In this document: positions 29,080-39,100 of the stretch, in pieces
Position numbering within the stretch: the stretch's first letter is position 1
How the letters are laid out: the number at the start of each line of letters is the position of its first letter
Source: a virus
Reading direction: 5' to 3' (one strand)
DNA: 41,114 nt
Virus record (IMG/VR): IMGVR_UViG_3300030000_000287
Location: 1-41,114 of that record
Position numbers and translations under genes: made by a program
Notes under the pieces: generated by a model
Database searches by the model: none
What the model saw: the letters and a program-made list of their open reading frames with translations, nothing else
What the model was told of the DNA's origin: nothing

Positions 29080-29658
29080 ATGGCTATTATAGGCTTAGAA
29101 AAATTATATTATAGTAAAATTACAAAAGATGATGCAACAGGATTAACATTTGGTACTCCTATATATTTAGCAGGAGTAAAGGAAATTAAAGTTTCTCCTA
29201 AGGTTAATACTGAGAAACTTTATGCAGAAAATAAAATATGGGATCAATCTACAACTTTAGAGGATATAGAGGTAACAGTTAATGTTGCGGATTTAACTAA
29301 TGCACAATCAGCAGATCTATTAGGACAAACAATAGCGGAAGAAGGTGGGATTTTTGCTTCTGATGATGATGAAGCACCTTACATCGCTCTATTGTATAAA
29401 GCAAATAAATCTAATGGGAAAGTAAGATACGGAATTATCTATAAAGGCAAGATGTCATTACCTGATGATGCTATGAAAGGAAAAGAAGGAAAAACTGATT
29501 ACCAAACACCAGAAATGAAAGCAACTTTTCAGTCACTGATAAGCAATGGAATGTGGAAATATAACGTTGATTCAGACGATGCAGATTGTCCAACCGACAT
29601 TGATACAGCCTTCTTTACTAGTGTTATTATACCTACTAAAAAGACTGTTACATCTTAA
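29080..29658 (+). CDS. Major tail protein (phi13 family)
   Basis: 192 residues; ATG at 29080 after AAGTGAGTGATAATAT. Matches the phi13-type tail-tube family (TIGR01603/PF04630): IGLEKLYYSKITKDD, GVKEIKVSPKVNTEKLYAEN, TTLEDIEVTVNVADLTNAQS and PYIALLYKANKSNGKVRYGI. It polymerises into the siphovirus tail tube around the tape measure protein. A terminator follows at once, consistent with high-level expression separate from the downstream genes. Confidence 0.92.
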   Translation: MAIIGLEKLYYSKITKDDATGLTFGTPIYLAGVKEIKVSPKVNTEKLYAENKIWDQSTTLEDIEVTVNVADLTNAQSADLLGQTIAEEGGIFASDDDEAPYIALLYKANKSNGKVRYGIIYKGKMSLPDDAMKGKEGKTDYQTPEMKATFQSLISNGMWKYNVDSDDADCPTDIDTAFFTSVIIPTKKTVTS

Positions 29659-29673
29659 GATTAAATTAAACAT

Positions 29674-29717
29674 AAAACTCTTAGCTGAATAATTATATTT
29701 GGTTGAGAGTTTTTATA
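29674..29717 (+). terminator. Terminator after the major tail gene
   Basis: AAAACTCT (29674-29681) pairs perfectly with AGAGTTTT (29706-29713), plus further wobble pairs inward, followed by TTAT. Confidence 0.8.
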
Positions 29718-29745
29718 TTGAAAAATATGAATAGGAGTGGATAAA

Positions 29746-30093
29746 ATGTTAGAGAAAATTAAAAAATTATTAATAAAGGAAAATGAATATAGCTTTAAGA
29801 TGACTAATAAAACTATATTTAATATAGATAATAAATATGGAAACTATGGAACTATATTAGATGGAATAATGAATGGCAAGCAATTTTATACCAATGCACT
29901 TAAATTGTTAAGTTGTAGTTGTATAGAAAGAGAGTTTGATGTTGAGGAATTATTTGATTTATTAACTCCACAACAGTTAAATTGCGAAATAGCAGGGTTT
30001 GTAACAGAATTATATTTTGATTACATGGGGATAAATGACAATGGAACTGATAAAGAAACTAAGAAAACAAAGAGTAAAACTGAAAAAAACTAG
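29746..30093 (+). CDS. Tail assembly chaperone, short form (gpG-like)
   Basis: 115 residues. Start set at ATG 29746, 8 bases after AGGAG; the in-frame GTG at 29737 overlaps it. Typical G-like protein: KKLLIKENEYSFKMTNKTIF, ILDGIMNGKQFYTNALKLLS, FDVEELFDLLTPQQLNCEI, ending in a Lys/Thr-rich linker (TKKTKSKTEKN). It keeps the tape measure protein soluble during tail assembly. Ends at the TAG 30091-30093, immediately after the slippery sequence. Confidence 0.88.
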   Translation: MLEKIKKLLIKENEYSFKMTNKTIFNIDNKYGNYGTILDGIMNGKQFYTNALKLLSCSCIEREFDVEELFDLLTPQQLNCEIAGFVTELYFDYMGINDNGTDKETKKTKSKTEKN

Positions 30094-30320
30094 CTGACCA
30101 GTCAAGTCCTTACACAATGGATTTTGACTGGCTTTTTTATATTAGTAAAGTTCATTTAAATTATTCTAAACTAGAATTTATGGAATCAACTCATGCTGAA
30201 ATATATAAAATGTGGATGAGTCACATGAAATTTAATGGTTGGGAAATTGATGAAAAAGACAGTGAGAATAAAACCAATAAAGAAAAGAAGGTTTATATAG
30301 ATGAAATACCATTTTTGTAG
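29746..30320 (+). CDS. Tail assembly chaperone, frameshifted long form (gpGT-like)
   Basis: A -1 ribosomal shift at 30084-30090 moves the G gene into the frame that stays open to the TAG 30318-30320, giving about 191 residues. The added T part reads LADQSSPYTMDFDWLFYISK then VHLNYSKLEFMESTHAEIYK, the usual T-domain that recruits major tail protein. Both products in a fixed ratio are required in lambda and conserved in siphophages. Confidence 0.88.
30084..30138 (+). promoter_or_regulatory. Programmed -1 frameshift site with stimulatory hairpin
   Basis: The heptamer A-AAA-AAC (30084-30090) is in the correct zero frame (GAA AAA AAC TAG). After a 7-base spacer, CCAGTCAA (30098-30105) pairs perfectly with TTGACTGG (30124-30131). 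The hairpin is followed directly by C and six T (30133-30138), so the same structure also has the form of an intrinsic terminator. Confidence 0.92.
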
Positions 30321-30335
30321 GAAGGGGGGAAACTA

Positions 30336-33300
30336 ATGGCAGACTTAGAAAAACGGATAACGGCTAAAATGGTACTTGATGATACTGGATATAATTCTAG
30401 TATTAACGGTATAAATAGTAGCTTAAAACAGACACAAAGTGAATTTAAACTAGCTAGCGAAGGACTAAAGACTTTTGGAGCAACTAGTAATAATTTAAAA
30501 TCTGCTCAAGATGCATTGGCTAAGCAGTTTGATTTACAATCCCAAAAAGTTGATACATATAGAACTGCAATGGAAAAAGCTAACCAAAAGATGAATGATA
30601 ATATCAAGGAAAGAGACAAATTAAAAGCTAGCTTAGATAGTGCTAATACAAAATATCAACAAGCTATTAGTTTATATGGAAAAGAAAGCACAGAAGCACA
30701 AAAAGCTAAACAGACAGTTGAGCAACTTACAACAGAATATAACAAAAAAGCAAAAGCAGTTGAGTCGAATGCTAAACAAATTCAAAATTATCAAACTAAC
30801 ATGAATAAAGCCAATACTGAGATGATAAAAACTCAAGGTGAATTAAAAAAAATAAATACAGCGTTAACTGATAACGGAAATAAATGGACAAAAGCTAGTG
30901 ATGCTATAAAAAAAGCATCAAGTGGAATAAGTGGAATTGGAGATAAATTTAAAAGTGTTGGAGAAGGTATTGCTAAAAGTGGTGCAATAGTTGCAGTTAC
31001 TTTTGGGGCAATTGGTGCAGGAAGTCTTAAAGCATATGAAGACGTTAAAACTGGTACTAATCAAATCGCAAGGTTAACAGGAGCTACAGGAAAACAATTC
31101 GAAGACTTAAAACAAGTTTATGAAGATACAGCTAGAGATAGTGCTTCAAGTTTCGAAGATATAGGAATAGCAGTTGGTTCTGTTAGTCAAAGGCTAGATT
31201 TAACAGGAGACTCATTGAAACAAGCTAGTTTGGATTTTATGAAGTTTGCTAAAGTAAATAATGTGGATGTTACACAAAGTGTTGCTTTGGTTAGCAGAGC
31301 TATGGGAGATGCAGGAATTAAGACAGATGAATATAAACAATTATTAGATTTGCTTACAACTGCATCTCAACATAGTGGTATCCAAATGAGTGTATTAACT
31401 GATAATTTAGCTAAATATGGTGCACCCATGAGAGCTTTAGGATTTGATACTAAACAAACTATCGCATTATTTAGTGGGTGGGAAAAAGCTGGTGTAAATA
31501 CAGAATTAGCATTTGGTGGAATGAAAAAAGCAATTAGTAATTGGGGTAAAGAAGGAAAAGATAGCTCAGTAGAGTTTAAAAAAGTACTTAAAGATATAGC
31601 TGATACTCCAACTTTAGCTGAAGCAACCACAAAAGCAATAGGCATATTTGGTCAAAAAGCTGGACCTGATTTAGCAGATGCAATTAAAGGTGGTAGATTC
31701 GCTTATGAAGATTTTTTGGCAATATTAGATAAAAGCGATGGGACTTTAGATGCTACAGCTAAAAATATGGGTGGATACTCAGCCGAAATGAAAAAAGCAT
31801 GGCATTCTGTAACGCTTGCAACATCGGAATTAGGTGAATCTATAGCAAAAGAATTAGCACCTATAATGAAAAATACTGCTCAGACAGTTAAAGATTTTAC
31901 TAAAAGATGGGACAGTCTTAGTGATAGTACAAAACAATCCATAGCAAAATTTGGATTAACTACAATTGCTATTGGTGGAATTACAGCTACTATAGGAACT
32001 GCAATGATGGGGATAGGTGGATTTGTAAAAGGATTAGGTAGCATTGTAGGAATAGGCGGAAAACTTGTTGGTATGCTTGGTACTGTAACAGTGGCAATCG
32101 AAGGGGTAGCAACAGCAGGATCGGTAGCAGGTGGAGTTGGAGGTGCAACAGGGTTTGGTGCGTTAACAACAGGACTTGGTGGTGCAGTTGTAGCTTGTGC
32201 ACCTTATATTGCGATTGCTGGTGCAGTAGCTTTAGCTGGATATGGAATATATAAAGGATTAACTCAAGAGGTTGTTCCTAGTGTTGATTTATTTGCAGAT
32301 AAAGTTGAATATGCAAGCGAAACCGTGCAAACAGAATACGGAACTATGACACAAACTGTTGCAACTGGAACTGTCAAGATTGCTGATTCTACTAAACAAG
32401 CAGTAAAAAGTTATCTCGATTTAGATACAAATGCTAAAGGTTATCTTCAGGATTTGTATATAAATGGGCAAACTATTACAGGTCAGATTGCAACTGATTC
32501 TAAAACTAAATTTGATGATATGAAAAATAGTATTGTACAAGGTTATGAAACTCAAAAAACTGATAGTTTATCAAAATTACAGGAATTATTTACAGAACAA
32601 AATACTATTACAAGTACAGAACAGGCTGAAATTATTAAAAAGACTACAGATTTTTACACTAGCAAACAGACTCAAACTCAAACGTATGAGGATCAAATAA
32701 ATGCAATAATTCAAACTGCAAGTGAAAAAAAGAGACAATTAACAAGTGAAGAAGTTACTACAATAAGTGATTTACAAAATAAAATGAGAGAAAATGCGAT
32801 AAATTCACTTTCAAAAAATGAAGTTGAAGCTTCTGTAATTTTGCAACGTATGAAAGATTATGATGGTAGAATTACTGCTGAACAAGCATCTGAACATATA
32901 AAGAAATTAAATGAAAGTAGAGATGGAGCTGTTCAATCGGTTAATGATGAATATGATAAAAATATTGCTACAATTACAAAAATGAGAGATGAATCAGGTT
33001 CAATTACAACAGAGCAAGCAGATAAAATGATTGCTGAAGCAAAAAGACAACGTGATGAGGTAGTACAACATGCAGAAGATACTAGAACAAATGCAGTTGA
33101 CAAAATAAAAAGTATGAATACGGATATAGGAAATAATGTAGATACTACAACTGGTAAAATATTAACCTTGTGGGATAAACTTAAAAATTGGTGGAATAGT
33201 TGGCAACCACAATCTAAAACAGTAGAAGTACACATGCCTTATGACACAAATAACAATAAAAGCACAATGAACAATGGAACAATTTGGGGAACAAAAGAAA

Positions 33301-33608
33301 ACTGGACGGGAAATCAAAGTTATGAGGGAGGATTTACAACACTTCACGAAAGAGGCTATGAACTATATGATTTACCTCAAAAAACAAGAATTTGGAATCA
33401 TGATGCTAGTGAAGATTTAGTATTAAAAACTGCTGAAAGTGTTGCGACTAAAGTTGCTAATAATATGCTTCAAAATTCTAATGGAGGTAGTTCTCAACCA
33501 ATTAAAATTGAAATTCCTGTAATATTGGATGGTAAAGAAATAGCTAGAGTAACTACACCATATATTTCTAATAATATGGCATTTAATTCAAGTAGAAAGG
33601 GGTGGTAA
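30336..33608 (+). CDS. Tail tape measure protein (TP901 family)
   Basis: 1090 residues; ATG at 30336 after GGAAGGGGG. It sets tail length and is ejected into the cell. The N-terminal 190 residues are coiled coil (ALAKQFDLQSQKVDTYRTAM; KDKLKASLDSANTKYQ-like). Residues about 220-520 are the TP901 core (GATGKQFEDLKQVYEDTARD, SRAMGDAGIKTDEYKQLLDL, GFDTKQTIALFSGWEKAGVN). A strongly hydrophobic Gly/Ala region lies at about 540-650. A second coiled coil follows, and a C-terminal ERGYELYDLPQKTRIWNHD segment is typical of clostridial tape measures. No peptidase or muramidase domain was recognised. Confidence 0.95.
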   Translation: MADLEKRITAKMVLDDTGYNSSINGINSSLKQTQSEFKLASEGLKTFGATSNNLKSAQDALAKQFDLQSQKVDTYRTAMEKANQKMNDNIKERDKLKASLDSANTKYQQAISLYGKESTEAQKAKQTVEQLTTEYNKKAKAVESNAKQIQNYQTNMNKANTEMIKTQGELKKINTALTDNGNKWTKASDAIKKASSGISGIGDKFKSVGEGIAKSGAIVAVTFGAIGAGSLKAYEDVKTGTNQIARLTGATGKQFEDLKQVYEDTARDSASSFEDIGIAVGSVSQRLDLTGDSLKQASLDFMKFAKVNNVDVTQSVALVSRAMGDAGIKTDEYKQLLDLLTTASQHSGIQMSVLTDNLAKYGAPMRALGFDTKQTIALFSGWEKAGVNTELAFGGMKKAISNWGKEGKDSSVEFKKVLKDIADTPTLAEATTKAIGIFGQKAGPDLADAIKGGRFAYEDFLAILDKSDGTLDATAKNMGGYSAEMKKAWHSVTLATSELGESIAKELAPIMKNTAQTVKDFTKRWDSLSDSTKQSIAKFGLTTIAIGGITATIGTAMMGIGGFVKGLGSIVGIGGKLVGMLGTVTVAIEGVATAGSVAGGVGGATGFGALTTGLGGAVVACAPYIAIAGAVALAGYGIYKGLTQEVVPSVDLFADKVEYASETVQTEYGTMTQTVATGTVKIADSTKQAVKSYLDLDTNAKGYLQDLYINGQTITGQIATDSKTKFDDMKNSIVQGYETQKTDSLSKLQELFTEQNTITSTEQAEIIKKTTDFYTSKQTQTQTYEDQINAIIQTASEKKRQLTSEEVTTISDLQNKMRENAINSLSKNEVEASVILQRMKDYDGRITAEQASEHIKKLNESRDGAVQSVNDEYDKNIATITKMRDESGSITTEQADKMIAEAKRQRDEVVQHAEDTRTNAVDKIKSMNTDIGNNVDTTTGKILTLWDKLKNWWNSWQPQSKTVEVHMPYDTNNNKSTMNNGTIWGTKENWTGNQSYEGGFTTLHERGYELYDLPQKTRIWNHDASEDLVLKTAESVATKVANNMLQNSNGGSSQPIKIEIPVILDGKEIARVTTPYISNNMAFNSSRKGW

Positions 33609-33609
33609 A

Positions 33610-34311
33610 ATGTCTTTTATATTTTATAATAATTTAAGTAATGAACAATTTGATATGCAAATAGAAAATATTCCATCAGTTCCTGCTACTAATATTATAT
33701 ATGAAACAATACCTATTAACGGTGGAGAAAATTTAACTAAGGTAAAGGGAGTTACCGATATAGATATTAGTTTTGATTTTGTATATAAAGCTACAGCAGA
33801 TGAATATTTAATAAAAAAAGCTACAATTGATAATTGGTTATTAAGTGCAACATATAAGGAACTTTTTTATAGCTTAGATGAAAATAAAACTTATAAAGTT
33901 AAGCAAGTAAAAATAAGTGAAACCAAGACTACAAGTAGAAGTGTAAGACGTTTTACCGCAACTTTTACTTGTAATGGATTGAAATACTTAACAAGTGGAT
34001 TAAAGGCAAAAATTATAACAATAAGTGGAACAATACTTAATAATTTTGGTACATATAAAGCATTACCATTGCTAAAAATTTATGGTACAGGAAATATAAC
34101 AATAAACATAAATGATAAAAGTTTTACTATTAAAAATGTTAGTGATTATGTAGTTATAGATGGTGAAGTAAAGGAATGTTATAAAGATAATATTAATTTT
34201 GGTAGAAATATGACTGGAGAGTATCCAGTCTTTTCTATTGGGAAGAATGTTGTAAGTTGGAGTGGAAATGCAACTAAATTAGAGATTACTCCTAGATGGA
34301 GGTGTTATTAA
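33610..34311 (+). CDS. Distal tail protein (Dit)
   Basis: 233 residues; starts right after the tape measure stop behind AAAGGGGTGG. Matches the Dit/SPP1 gp19.1 family: IPSVPATNIIYETIPINGGE, the beta-sandwich core with ITFDFVYK-like DIDISFDFVYK, VSGxxRRFTATF-like SVRRFTATFTCNGLKYL, and a galectin-like C-terminal domain (LLKIYGTGNITININDKSFT, YVVIDGEVKECYKDN). It forms the hexameric hub connecting tail tube to baseplate. Its stop overlaps the next start as TAATG. Confidence 0.92.
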   Translation: MSFIFYNNLSNEQFDMQIENIPSVPATNIIYETIPINGGENLTKVKGVTDIDISFDFVYKATADEYLIKKATIDNWLLSATYKELFYSLDENKTYKVKQVKISETKTTSRSVRRFTATFTCNGLKYLTSGLKAKIITISGTILNNFGTYKALPLLKIYGTGNITININDKSFTIKNVSDYVVIDGEVKECYKDNINFGRNMTGEYPVFSIGKNVVSWSGNATKLEITPRWRCY

Positions 34312-36086
34312 TGATTAGAGTGTTTAAAAGCACTGAAACAGATTTTTCTCATAATGAAACTGTATTAAGCGAAATTATTTCTTGTAAAGTAACAGAGGAA
34401 ATAAATGCAGATTATATTGTAGAACTTGAATATCCAATTGAAGATACTAAAGGCATTTCGAGTTCTTTGAGTGTTGCTTCCACAATTAGCGTTCCGACAA
34501 TAGATTCTAGGAATAATCAATTATTTAGAATTATAGAAAAGGAAAGTACATCAAGTTCTATTATTGTACAAGCACAGGCAAAATTACTAGCTGATTTAAA
34601 AACTAATAGAATAAAAGCTTTAACTATAACAGGAAAAACAAGAAAAGAAGCTATAACAGAAGTTTTACATAATGCTTTAGAAAGCCATGATTATACTGTG
34701 GGTAATACAGATACAAATGTAAATACAAGTATTATAGTAAGTGCTAAAGAAGGAAACTTATTAACTGGAATTATAGGTGATGAAAATAGTGTTCTAGCTG
34801 AATATGGCGGAGAGTTTATAGTTGATAATGACACTATAGAAATGGTAGACCAAAGAGGAGAAGATAATGGTGTTGTAATTGAATATGGTAAGAATTTAAG
34901 TAGTATAAAGGAAACTATTAATCTCACAGATTTAACAACAGTTTTAATCCCTAAATCTGGTAATTATAGACTTCCAGAATATTATATTGAATCTCAAAAT
35001 GTTGGGGCTTATGAAAAAAGATATTATCAAGATGTCGATTTGAATTTAAATATTTGGGATGGAACTGGTACTCAAGGAGATAGTCAAATTACAGAAGATG
35101 AAGCGTATGTGCTGATGCGAGAAGCTTGTAATAAGATGTTTACTGAGGATAAAGTTGACCAAATCACATTTAATTATACAGTGGATTTTATAGAACTTAG
35201 TAAAACTGAAGAATATAAAGATTATAAGATTTTAGAAACAGTAAGTTTAGGAGACACAGTTTATATTAAACATAAAAAATTAAATTTAAACTTAGAAGGT
35301 AGAGTTAATAAAATAATTTATAGAGTAGATAGTGAAGGAATAACAACAATAGATACTGTTGAAATTGGATTCACTAAGCAAGATATTACAGATATTATAG
35401 GTAACACTGTTAAGTCTATACAATTTGCAAAAGAAGAAATTAATCTATCAATAACCAATACAGCAAAACATATTGTATCAGCTTTTTCCATTGCAGATGA
35501 TACCATTAAACAAAGCGTAACAGATTTAGATAATAAGACAGGTTCAGCCTTAAGTCTACAAGCGACAAAAATATCAGCAATAGTTGAAAGCAATGATGGT
35601 GGTATGACTTGGGTATTAAAAGATGATGCATTTATTGTAGCGTGTACCAGTGCAAGTGATTCTAATGTAACTATTAATTTAGAAGGATTAATAGTAAACA
35701 ATGGTAAGATACTTGTTAAAAACAGCAATGGAGATACAGTATTTAAAGTTAACACTAACGGAAAATGTACAGCAGTTAAAGGCTTTGTCGTTGAGGATGG
35801 TGAAGGAGAGTGCTGTTATATAACAACAGATGGAGTGAAAATAACTAATTCAGATGGTTATACGGGCATATTGCAAGCACATCCAACCAAAACAGGTTTA
35901 TATATCCCAGACGATTTATTTATTGGTAAAGATTTGAGAATAACACAAGATTTAACGGTAACTGGATATGTTGAAATAGGTGATTATGCATATGTAGATA
36001 AAGATTTAGATATAGGTGGAACATTGACAGTAGGCGGAAATACATTAAGAGAAATAATTGATGCAAGAATAAAAGCATTAACATAG
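34311..36086 (+). CDS. Tail-associated protein Tal (prophage endopeptidase tail family)
   Basis: 591 residues. Start set at ATG 34311 (coupled TAATG, GGAGGTG upstream); the in-frame ATG at 34296 overlaps that site. It matches the gp18/Tal family (PF06605): an N-terminal gp27-like domain (ADYIVELEYPIEDTKGISSS, LFRIIEKES), then EYGGEFIVDNDTIEMVDQRG, SLGDTVYIKHKKLNL and the helix-rich NTVKSIQFAKEEINLSITNT. The C-terminus ends in a repetitive beta-rich stretch (VTGYVEIGDYAYVDKDLDIG). It caps the tail tip and opens on host contact. No lytic domain was recognised. Confidence 0.9.
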   Translation: MIRVFKSTETDFSHNETVLSEIISCKVTEEINADYIVELEYPIEDTKGISSSLSVASTISVPTIDSRNNQLFRIIEKESTSSSIIVQAQAKLLADLKTNRIKALTITGKTRKEAITEVLHNALESHDYTVGNTDTNVNTSIIVSAKEGNLLTGIIGDENSVLAEYGGEFIVDNDTIEMVDQRGEDNGVVIEYGKNLSSIKETINLTDLTTVLIPKSGNYRLPEYYIESQNVGAYEKRYYQDVDLNLNIWDGTGTQGDSQITEDEAYVLMREACNKMFTEDKVDQITFNYTVDFIELSKTEEYKDYKILETVSLGDTVYIKHKKLNLNLEGRVNKIIYRVDSEGITTIDTVEIGFTKQDITDIIGNTVKSIQFAKEEINLSITNTAKHIVSAFSIADDTIKQSVTDLDNKTGSALSLQATKISAIVESNDGGMTWVLKDDAFIVACTSASDSNVTINLEGLIVNNGKILVKNSNGDTVFKVNTNGKCTAVKGFVVEDGEGECCYITTDGVKITNSDGYTGILQAHPTKTGLYIPDDLFIGKDLRITQDLTVTGYVEIGDYAYVDKDLDIGGTLTVGGNTLREIIDARIKALT

Positions 36087-36100
36087 GGAAGGGTGATTAA

Positions 36101-39100
36101 ATGAGTGATATACATATTTTAGAAACAGATTTAGACTTAAAACAAAATTTAAACATATATACAATTTCCAAGCAATTAGATACATTGCATTTAGTTTTTA
36201 ATGTTTATGATGATGGATTACAAGCAGATTTAACTAATTATAATGTTAGATTAAAAGCATTGAAATCTGATAAAGTTCCACTAATTCAAGATACTGATAT
36301 TACAGTAGTTAGCAATGTGGTAAAAATAATTGGAGATGAACAATTAACAACTACGTCTGGAAATACTCTAATAGAACTAGAGTTTATTAATAAAACTACA
36401 GGAGAAAAGAAAGCGACTTTTAATTTAAATTTAAAAGTTGTGTCTGGTGTGCTTGAAGTTAATAGAACAATTAGTACAGCTACTTATACATTACTTCAAG
36501 AATTAGAAAATAAACTAGACCAAGCAAGTGACTTTTTTGAACATATTGATGAAGCTATAATAGCAAACACTAATTTAACAGATAATATAGAAATAGGAAC
36601 TCCATTGAATATTAATTTAGAGTCCAATTTAGCAGTAGCAACTCCATTAAATAGCAATTTAGAATCTAATATAGAAACAGTGAATCAATTAACAAGTGAA
36701 ATTAATGAAGCTAATATTTTAGCAACCTCCAATATAGAAGCTATGGGAAGTTTCGGCGATGTTAGTGTAATAGCACAAACGGTAGCAGAGCATACTACAG
36801 AATTGTCAGAAATTGTTCAGGAACAAACAACCCAAAATACAAATATAGGTTTAAAAGCTAATAGCACTGATTTAGAAACTACGAATGAAAATTTAACAAG
36901 TGGATTAGCATTAAAAAGAGATAAAACTACATTAATAACTACTAATGATATAGACAAATCTACTGATGCAAATAAAATACATTTATTAGATTTAGCCGAA
37001 GAAGTTCAAAGTGCGATGGCTGGAACAACATCTGTTATTGCAACTGTAGCAGATGGAAGTGTAACAACTGAAAAGTATGCAGATAACTCTATTACAGATA
37101 GCAAAGTAGCTAATGGTATAAGTATATCAAAAATGAAAAGAATAATAGATAATACTGATAATCGCATAGCCTATAACGGAATATGGTTAATCGACAATAA
37201 AACATATTATAGTGCTGGTAGTGCAAGTTATTCAAATAGAACAAATGATTATGTTGAATATATCTTTGAAGGAACTGGCGTTAATATATTTAGTGCTAAA
37301 ACGCAAGATAGTGGAATAATCGAAATATTCTTAGATAATGTTAGTCAAGGAATTTTCGATATGTATTCATCAAGTGCATTATTTAAACAAAAAATATTAT
37401 CGATTAGTAATTTGGTTTATGAACTGCACGCATTGAAAATAATTATAAAAAGTACTAAAAATTCAAGTTCTATTGATACAACATTTTATTTAGATTATTT
37501 TGAAGTATACGGTGAAAAGTTAGCGTATCAACAAGATATGGAAGTAATAAAAAGTATAATTGGTTTTGATGAAACTGCTATAGTAGATGATTCAGATAAT
37601 AATATTTCATATATTGGAACATGGGACAGTAGTTTTCATAGTTTAGAATATTATAATAGTACACGACATATATCAAATAAAACAAATGATTATATGGAAT
37701 ATTCTTTTGAAGGAACAGGTATTAATATATTTGGACATGCTGGAATAGATTGTGGTATAGCAGAAATATTTATTGATGAAGTTAGCCAAGGGATTATTGA
37801 TGCTTATTTTCCAAGTGCAAAAGATAAACAACTACTATTTTCAATAACAAATCTAACGTACGGCTTACACTCGTTAAAAATAGTAGTTACAGGAACAAAG
37901 AATGCAAGTGCTACAGATTACTATTTTGTATTGGATTACTTTGAAATATTAAATCCTAAACTAGGCTCCAATAGTGGGATTGGTTTATCACTCGCTAGAA
38001 TAGGACTTACACCATCAACGATTATAGATAATATAGAAAATGATATAATTTATAATGGAACATGGATGCTTGAAAATAATGTTGGTTATTATAATGGTAG
38101 TGCTAGTTACTCAAAAGCAAATTATATGGAATATACATTTGAAGGAACAGGAATTAATGTTTACTCAGTCAAAAGAGGTGATTGTGGAATAGTAGAAATA
38201 TTTCTAGATGGGATTACACAAGGAACTTTTGATATGTATAATGCTACTCGATCATTTCAAGAAAAAATATTTTCAAGAAAAAATTTAACATATGGAACAC
38301 ATACAATAAAGATATTAATCAAAGGTACTAAAAATGCAAGTGCTCAAGACTATTGGTTTATCTTTGATTATTTTGAAATAATAAATGCTAAATTAAATAC
38401 CGATAATAATTTTATTCTAAATGCTCAATTATTTGGAGCAAAACATGATGGAGTTACAGATGCTATACAGAGTGTAATAAATGCGTCTGCATTAACTGGT
38501 AGAAGGATTTTCTTTCCAACTGGTACTTATTTAATTAATGGTCAACTTACTATTCCTAATTATTATGGTAGACAAAAGCCAGTTCATTTTATTGGTGATG
38601 GTGCTTATATGGATGGGCAAGGACTTGGGATTAACGGTGGAACTGTTTTTGATATGAGATATTCGGGAGTTGCTAAACTTCTTACTTTGGGCGTAGGACT
38701 ATTAGAAATAGAAGGAATAACATTTACAGACGGAGGAGGCAGTAGTACACCATTTATTTATACTACTTACACCACATTACGTATTCATGGAAATTCATTT
38801 ATTGGTTCGAAAGATGGTATTTTGTGTGATCAAGATGCTATTATTTTAGGTGGAACACAAGAAGTAGAAGTACGTAATCAAGTATCATCAGATTATGGGT
38901 TTCAAGGTTATGGAACTATAATAAAAGATAACTATTTTAATCACATTAGAAGAGCAGTGTACGGTAGAGTATTTGCAAATGCTGTTGTTGTTCAAAATAA
39001 TACTATATGGGGTGGAAGTGGTTCAAATTTAGCAGATGGTGCTTGTATTGAATTCGATGATTGTGCTGCAAATCCAGTTCAATATGACGCTGGAGGAAAA

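Noticed and set aside
31990-32202. Leucine-rich leftward ORF within the tape measure gene
   Set aside because: Shadow of the Gly/Ala-rich hydrophobic segment of the tape measure protein.
36600-36720. Short direct repeats in the spike linker as a diversity-generating template region
   Set aside because: They encode a simple repeated linker (TPLN-NLESN), and there is no reverse transcriptase or A-to-N mutated variable repeat.
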